Shown: positions 59,903 through 64,000 of the stretch, one piece after another
Position numbering within the stretch: position 1 is the first letter of the stretch
Layout of the letters: every line of letters begins with the position of its first letter
Assembly (NCBI RefSeq): GCF_037076345.1
Contig: NZ_AP024702.1
Location: 2,852,001-2,916,000 of the forward strand
DNA length: 64,000 nucleotides
Direction: 5' to 3'
From: Haloferula helveola
GTDB taxonomy: Bacteria > Verrucomicrobiota > Verrucomicrobiia > Verrucomicrobiales > Akkermansiaceae
Made by a program: the position numbers and the translations under genes
The notes under the pieces: model-generated
What the model saw: the letters and a program-made list of their open reading frames with translations, nothing else
What the model was told of the DNA's origin: nothing
The model's database searches: none

Positions 59903-60838
59903 TCAGATGGCAAGGGCTTCGGCGAGACGCTCGAGCGCGGGGTTGAGGATGTCCTCGACCCGACGTCTCAAGGTCGATGCCGATTGGTTCGGGTCAATGC
60001 CGAGGAACTCGAGCTTCGCCGGATCGGCGATGAGGTCCTTCACGGTGTAGTTCTGGGCGACGTGGATATCGAAGATCAGGCCCCACTCGACGGCGTTCAG
60101 CTCTTCACGGCACTGCTTGTAGATCTCTTCGAAGCGCCAGGTGTCGGGGCGGGATTGGTCGGCCGCGGCCGGGTCTTCGATTTCGACCGCAGTTCCCTCC
60201 TCGGTCTCCATCGCGTCGAGGCTGTGGAGATGGTCTGGGCGGGCCTTCTGGGTGTTCCGGCGGCGGATCGAGTCGATCGCCCGGAAGCCGACGCGGCGGC
60301 AGAAGTTGGGGATGATTTCCTCGAACACGATCAGCTCCTCGATCGGGGCCGGGCCTTCGGATGAAAGCGCGAGCGAGGCGAAGGTGTCGTTGAAGACCTC
60401 TTCGCCATCCTCGTCGCGCAAACCCTTGCGGTGGATCACCTGGAAGCCGAACGGGCGGAGGAAGCGGTCGAGCTTGTCCCACTCGGGATGCCCGAAACGT
60501 CCGTCGCCCTTCCGCTCCTGCAGGGCGGGCAGGTCGAGGTTCCGCTCGTAGCGCCGGTCTTCCGGATCGCGGTAGCGCTCCTGGTCGTGGCTCAGCACGC
60601 GCTCTTCGGCGACATACTCCTTGGAGCTGATGGTCGCATCGTCGAGGACCACCGCATTGGTCCGCGCGCTGTCGTTCGTCTCGTCGCGCAGCCGGACGTG
60701 GTTGAGCAGAAGCGGTTCGCCGAGGCGGAGTGCGGTTTCGCGATTCACGAGCACGCCGTTCACCGGCCGTTGCAGGCGTTCCAGCATCGCGTTCCAGAGG
60801 TTTTCCCAGAATGCCTGATCTTCCGCGGGAAGGGTCAT
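59903..60838 (-). CDS. Sigma-70-like regulator (divergent)
   Basis: 311 residues from MTLPAEDQAFWENLWNAMLERL; AGGCGG lies about 8 nt upstream. The start at 60838 was preferred over one 32 codons earlier. N-terminal ~140 residues do not match a known family. The C-terminal part looks like an ECF-type sigma: region 2 VFNDTFASLALS…ELIVFEEIIPNFCRRVGFRAIDSIRRRNTQKARPDHLHSLD and region 4-like EELNAVEWGLIFDIHVAQNYTVKDLIADPAKLEFLGIDPNQSASTLRRRVEDILNPALERL. The long insert and weak region 4 make this a distant member. First gene of the operon with the anti-sigma-like and TpsA genes. Confidence 0.6.
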   Translation of the reverse strand: MTLPAEDQAFWENLWNAMLERLQRPVNGVLVNRETALRLGEPLLLNHVRLRDETNDSARTNAVVLDDATISSKEYVAEERVLSHDQERYRDPEDRRYERNLDLPALQERKGDGRFGHPEWDKLDRFLRPFGFQVIHRKGLRDEDGEEVFNDTFASLALSSEGPAPIEELIVFEEIIPNFCRRVGFRAIDSIRRRNTQKARPDHLHSLDAMETEEGTAVEIEDPAAADQSRPDTWRFEEIYKQCREELNAVEWGLIFDIHVAQNYTVKDLIADPAKLEFLGIDPNQSASTLRRRVEDILNPALERLAEALAI

Positions 60839-61300
60839 GTCCGCCTGATGCCAGCAAAGGGTAGGTGGCGTGGCAACGAAAACCGGAAGCGGCGGGGCGA
60901 GGGTTGGCGCGGGTATGGAGTTCGAGGAGTTCATGAGCGTCAGCCCCTATTCGCGGGCGCGGGCTGGCAGTTTCAAATTAGGCCGCATTTGTGTGCGGAC
61001 AGATTGGAAGAGCCGAATCGGCGTCCGGGGATGGAGTGCCGGCTTCCGCAGGCATCGGTCGTCGATGAAACGGTGGGCAGCCGCATGACCGAACCGCTCG
61101 GGAGGGTGGTGGGAGAGCGAAGGGTGAAGCGCTCGGGCTCCGGGGCCGGCTGAAGCCGGCGGTCCAATACGAGGGCACGCGACGCCCGGGGAAACACGGG
61201 TTCCGAACTTTTTTCGCAGCAATTTGAAATCGCTGTCGGGCGATGGCGAAGGGACGGGCAGCAGGGCCTCGAACGGCTCGATTCAACCCAACACAAACTG
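60839..61300. other. Gene-free divergent region
   Basis: 462 bp between the sigma-like gene and the next plus-strand gene. It holds one hairpin, GCCGGCTGAAGCCGGC (61145-61160), inside a gctcgggctccgggg…ggtccaatac context like the REP units, and no credible frame. The sigma operon promoter should lie in its left part and the promoter of the 61301 gene in its right part. Confidence 0.6.
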
Positions 61301-61732
61301 ATGAAGACCTACCACCTGATCCCACTCCTGACCGCCGCCGCCCTGATCGGCCCCGCGGCTCACGGAATCGAACTCGTCGCCTCGTCCTTCGGCGGCTGCG
61401 GAACCAGCGTCAGCGCCAGCTACGCCACCGACGGCACCTCCGATCCGAGCGCATCCCGCCCCGTCGGCAGCCCGAACAGCATCGTCTGCTCCGGCCCGAT
61501 GGTCTGCAACTACCGCCCGGTGATCGCCGGTACGCCGAAGTGCCACGTCCTGAAGGGCGAGGCCGGCTTCCTCAACCTGGTCACCGTGCCCGATGTGCCC
61601 GGCTGGTCGTGGACCGCCTCGGCCAACCTCTCCGTCTGGTCGCCCGTCCCGGGTGGCGACGGCAATCCGGTGGTCGTTCCGATCGACGCCGACCGCCGCT
61701 TCTTCCGCCTCGAAAACCCCGATCTCCCGTGA
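61301..61732 (+). CDS. Small secreted protein of unknown function
   Basis: 143 residues with signal peptide MKTYHLIPLLTAAALIGPAAHG. Four Cys are present (GGCGTS, SIVCSG, MVCNYR, PKCHV), suggesting two disulfides, and the end is GWSWTASANLSVWSPVPGGDGNPVVVPIDADRRFFRLENPD, the 'RxFFRL' ending typical of short exported Verrucomicrobiota modules. 59 bp upstream of the beta-helix protein gene, same strand, so likely one transcript. Confidence 0.75.
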   Translation: MKTYHLIPLLTAAALIGPAAHGIELVASSFGGCGTSVSASYATDGTSDPSASRPVGSPNSIVCSGPMVCNYRPVIAGTPKCHVLKGEAGFLNLVTVPDVPGWSWTASANLSVWSPVPGGDGNPVVVPIDADRRFFRLENPDLP

Positions 61733-61791
61733 ATTCGAAACGTCTCCTGAAAACCACCAACAACCTCAAACCAACAACACTCCAAAACATC

Positions 61792-63693
61792 ATGAAAACC
61801 AACCTCATCATCCCCGTCCTCGCGACCACCCTCAGCCTCGCCGCCATGGCGGACGTGCCCAACCTCATCCATCACCAGGGAGTCCTGCAGGATGACGAAG
61901 GCAATCCCGTGAACGCCCCGGCCGACTTCAAGTTCGCGTTCGTCAATGGCGACGCCACCGTCAGCTTCTGGAGCAACGACGGCACCAGCTTCGCCGGTTC
62001 CGAACCCGCGGCTTCCGTGGCCCTTCCGGTCAGCGACGGCCTGTTCAACGTGCAGCTCGGCAATACCGACATCGGCATGGTCGCGCTTCCGCCGTCCGTG
62101 TTCACCACCGACGAGGTTTTCCTCCGCATCTGGGTGAATGGCGAACAGCTGACCCCTGACCGCCAGGTGACCTCGGTCGGCTATGCGATGCAGGCCGCCA
62201 CGGTGGCCGACGGCGCGATCACGCCCGGCGCGATCCCGGCCAACACCATCACCTCCAGCCACATCGTCGACGGCAGCGTCGGCTCGGACGACATCGCCGA
62301 TGCCATCACGCTCGAGACGCTCAAGCTTGAGAAGGGCGGCAGCCAACTCAGCGAGTTCACGGTCGCCAACAACTCGCCGATCCTGAACTTCTGGGACGGA
62401 CTCGGCACCCCGACCACCTCGATGGGCGACCTGCTCGGAGGCGGCCGTCTGAAGCTGTTTCAAATCAGTGGCAAGCCGGGCATCACGGCCGACGGCGACG
62501 CGGCGACCTATGCCAACGGAAGCTCCGCAGGCGGTGAGTTCATCGTCCACGACAGCGCCGGTGAGAAAGGCGTGTTCCTTGACGGCGAGAACGCCGGTGG
62601 TGCCCGTATCGAGGTGCACCAGAAGGGCGGATCCTCACCCTTCATCGAAGCCGAGGCGCTCGGCGACTTCGGCGGTGCCGAAGTGGTGGTCCGCGGTGCG
62701 GAAGGCGTGAACGGCGTCGAGATCTTCGGCCAAGGCAGCGAAGGCGGCGCGGATCCGAAGAATCCCGATGGCAACCGCAACGGTGCCGGCACGATCAAGC
62801 TCTACCAGCCGGAAGGCCTCGGTGCCGTGCTCTACGGCAGTTCGACCCAAGGCGGTGGCGCGATCAGCCTGCGCGACCAGTGGGGTGACACCAAGTTCCG
62901 CATGTATGGCGGCAAGCACTCGGCCAGTCTCGATATGGGCAACGCCCAAGGACTGCTGACCATCGAAGCGGACGCCGCCTACGGCACCTTCGGTGAATCC
63001 CGCCTCGTCCTGCGCCAGGCCCTCCTCGGCGGAGGCTCGGTGAACACCGTCCAGATCGAAGGCGGCACCAACGACTTCGGCGACAGCGGCGGCCAGATCC
63101 GCCTCCGCGACGAGCAAGGTCACACGACCATCGACCTCGACGCTGCCTCCACGAATGGCGGAAGCCACGTCAAGTTGCGCAACCACGCCGGCCAGACGAC
63201 CATCGAGTTCGATGCCCAGGACGGAGACGGCAACGGCATCATCCGCACCCAGGTGCTTGAGATCACCGGTGGATCGGACCTGACCGAGCAGTTCAACATC
63301 AACCCGAACGCCCTCGAACCGGAACCCGGCATGCTGGTTTCCATCGACCCGACCAACCCGGGTGAGCTGGTGGTCAGCACCAAGGCCTACGACCGCACCG
63401 CGGCGGGCGTGATCAGCGGAGCGGGTGGCGTCAAGCCGGGCATGCTGATGGGTCAGAAGGGCTCGATCGCCGACGGCGACCACCCGGTTGCACTCACTGG
63501 CCGCGTCTACTGCTACGTCGACACCGAGTTCGGCCAGATCGAGCCGGGCGACCTGATCACCACCTCCCCGACTCCGGGACACGGCATGAAGGTCACCGAC
63601 CACAGCCAGGCCCAAGGCGCGATCGTCGGCAAGGCGATGACCGAACTCAAGGAAGGCCGCGGCCTCGTGCTGGTGCTCGTTTCCCTCCAGTAA
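61792..63693 (+). CDS. Large secreted repetitive protein with tail-fibre-like C-terminus
   Basis: 633 residues with signal peptide MKTNLIIPVLATTLSLAAMA. The N-terminal domain (IHHQGVLQDDEGNPVNAPADFKFAFVNG…PVSDGLFNVQLGN, LRIWVNGEQLTPDRQVTSVGYAMQA) is the 'GNPV…DGLFxVxLG' module seen in bacterial surface and tail-fibre proteins. Residues ~180-510 are Gly-rich repeats (GGARIEVHQKGG, FGGAEVVVRGAEG, GQIRLRDEQGHTTIDL, HVKLRNHAGQTTIEFDAQDG). The C-terminal ~120 residues (PGMLVSIDP…GRVYCYVDTEFGQIEPGDLITTSPTPGHGMKVTDHSQAQGAIVGKAMTEL) form a conserved end module. Likely a surface fibre; role unknown. Confidence 0.8.
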   Translation: MKTNLIIPVLATTLSLAAMADVPNLIHHQGVLQDDEGNPVNAPADFKFAFVNGDATVSFWSNDGTSFAGSEPAASVALPVSDGLFNVQLGNTDIGMVALPPSVFTTDEVFLRIWVNGEQLTPDRQVTSVGYAMQAATVADGAITPGAIPANTITSSHIVDGSVGSDDIADAITLETLKLEKGGSQLSEFTVANNSPILNFWDGLGTPTTSMGDLLGGGRLKLFQISGKPGITADGDAATYANGSSAGGEFIVHDSAGEKGVFLDGENAGGARIEVHQKGGSSPFIEAEALGDFGGAEVVVRGAEGVNGVEIFGQGSEGGADPKNPDGNRNGAGTIKLYQPEGLGAVLYGSSTQGGGAISLRDQWGDTKFRMYGGKHSASLDMGNAQGLLTIEADAAYGTFGESRLVLRQALLGGGSVNTVQIEGGTNDFGDSGGQIRLRDEQGHTTIDLDAASTNGGSHVKLRNHAGQTTIEFDAQDGDGNGIIRTQVLEITGGSDLTEQFNINPNALEPEPGMLVSIDPTNPGELVVSTKAYDRTAAGVISGAGGVKPGMLMGQKGSIADGDHPVALTGRVYCYVDTEFGQIEPGDLITTSPTPGHGMKVTDHSQAQGAIVGKAMTELKEGRGLVLVLVSLQ

Positions 63694-63720
63694 GCATAAC
63701 GGATCCAACCAACCCAGGCC

Positions 63721-64000
63721 ATGAAACCGAAAAGCCTGACACTCGCCGCGGCCTCCTTGTGGGCCGCGGCGGCTCTTCCCGCCGCGGCGGTTCCCGCGGT
63801 TTCGGGACGCCCCGTTCCGGAGCTGACCGATCTCGACGACATGATGTCCACCTTCATGGACGCCAACAGCATCACCGCCGGCGTGCTCGGCCTGATGCAG
63901 GACGGACGGATCATCTACCTCCGCGGCTTCGGCGAGGACTACGATGGCAACGACCTGCAGGAGAACGCCCTGTTCCGCGTCGCCAGCCTGACCAAGCCCG
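63721..64000 (+). CDS. Class C beta-lactamase-type serine hydrolase, N-terminal part
   Basis: 93 codons before the window end. Signal peptide MKPKSLTLAAASLWAAAALPAAA, then LDDMMSTFMDANSITAGVLGLMQDGRIIYLRGFGEDYDG and the active-site SxxK box ALFRVASLTKP (Ser-Leu-Thr-Lys). The SxxK Ser is the acylated nucleophile of beta-lactamase/DD-peptidase/esterase family members. The rest lies beyond the window, so substrate cannot be judged. 27 bp after the fibre protein stop. Confidence 0.85.
   Translation, partial: MKPKSLTLAAASLWAAAALPAAAVPAVSGRPVPELTDLDDMMSTFMDANSITAGVLGLMQDGRIIYLRGFGEDYDGNDLQENALFRVASLTKP

Noticed and set aside
61243-61791. N-terminal extension of the surface fibre protein (816-residue frame)
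   Set aside because: The signal peptide at ATG 61792 marks the start; the extension overlaps another secreted protein gene in a different frame.

Overview
The window reads as a chromosomal segment of a high-GC member of the Verrucomicrobiota, probably a Verrucomicrobiales/Luteolibacter-Haloferula type. The signs are a DUF1549/DUF1553 cytochrome gene next to a DUF1501 gene, a formylglycine-type sulfatase, a membrane-bound-dehydrogenase fusion, two ThuA domains, SHD1 and TSP3-like C-terminal modules, one PEP-CTERM protein, and an inverted TGTTC-N4-GAACA-type LexA box. This placement is inferred from gene content only. I saw no rRNA, tRNA, CRISPR array or prophage.

Layout. 1-5286: sulfatase and Asp/Glu racemase-like pair, a secreted metalloprotease, a ricin-type lipoprotein and a duplicated SpoIIAA-like protein. 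5455-9477: secreted ThuA protein, then a tight minus-strand run (DoxX-like, DUF2071, methyltransferase-like, 4-TM protein, MpaB-type oxygenase). 9527-13168: a DNA-repair pair (DUF4130-UdgX fusion and radical SAM protein with a LexA-type operator) split by a REP-associated tyrosine transposase (RAYT) and heptanucleotide arrays. 13244-24808: sterol desaturase-like gene, SHD1 protein, DUF1501 and DUF1549/1553 genes with a divergent AraC regulator, PEP-CTERM protein, nine-haem cytochrome. 24898-30670: trmD, a second RAYT with its own flanking repeats, zinc-ribbon and SPFH-HTH proteins, SLC13-type transporter. 30761-41805: esterase, the 1368-residue ThuA/SGNH/dehydrogenase/HEAT/cupredoxin protein, DsbD-alpha-like protein, NAD(P)HX repair enzyme, N-acetylmuramoyl-alanine amidase. 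42030-50013: Ada-like methyltransferase, two large 7-TM paralogues, ClC transporter, hexose-phosphate mutarotase. 50070-60838: a two-partner-secretion locus (TpsB, subtilase, TPR-CHAT peptidase, short TpsA, anti-sigma-like and sigma-like proteins). 61301-64000: secreted structural proteins and the start of a class C beta-lactamase-type hydrolase.

The two features I find most unusual are: (1) the number of palindromic repeat families in intergenic gaps, two of them associated with their own RAYT; and (2) the TPS/CHAT/subtilase/sigma locus, where all effectors carry export signals and the regulators sit in the same cluster. Gene starts were moved inward from the longest frames where a signal peptide, an overlap with the upstream gene, or family length indicated it.
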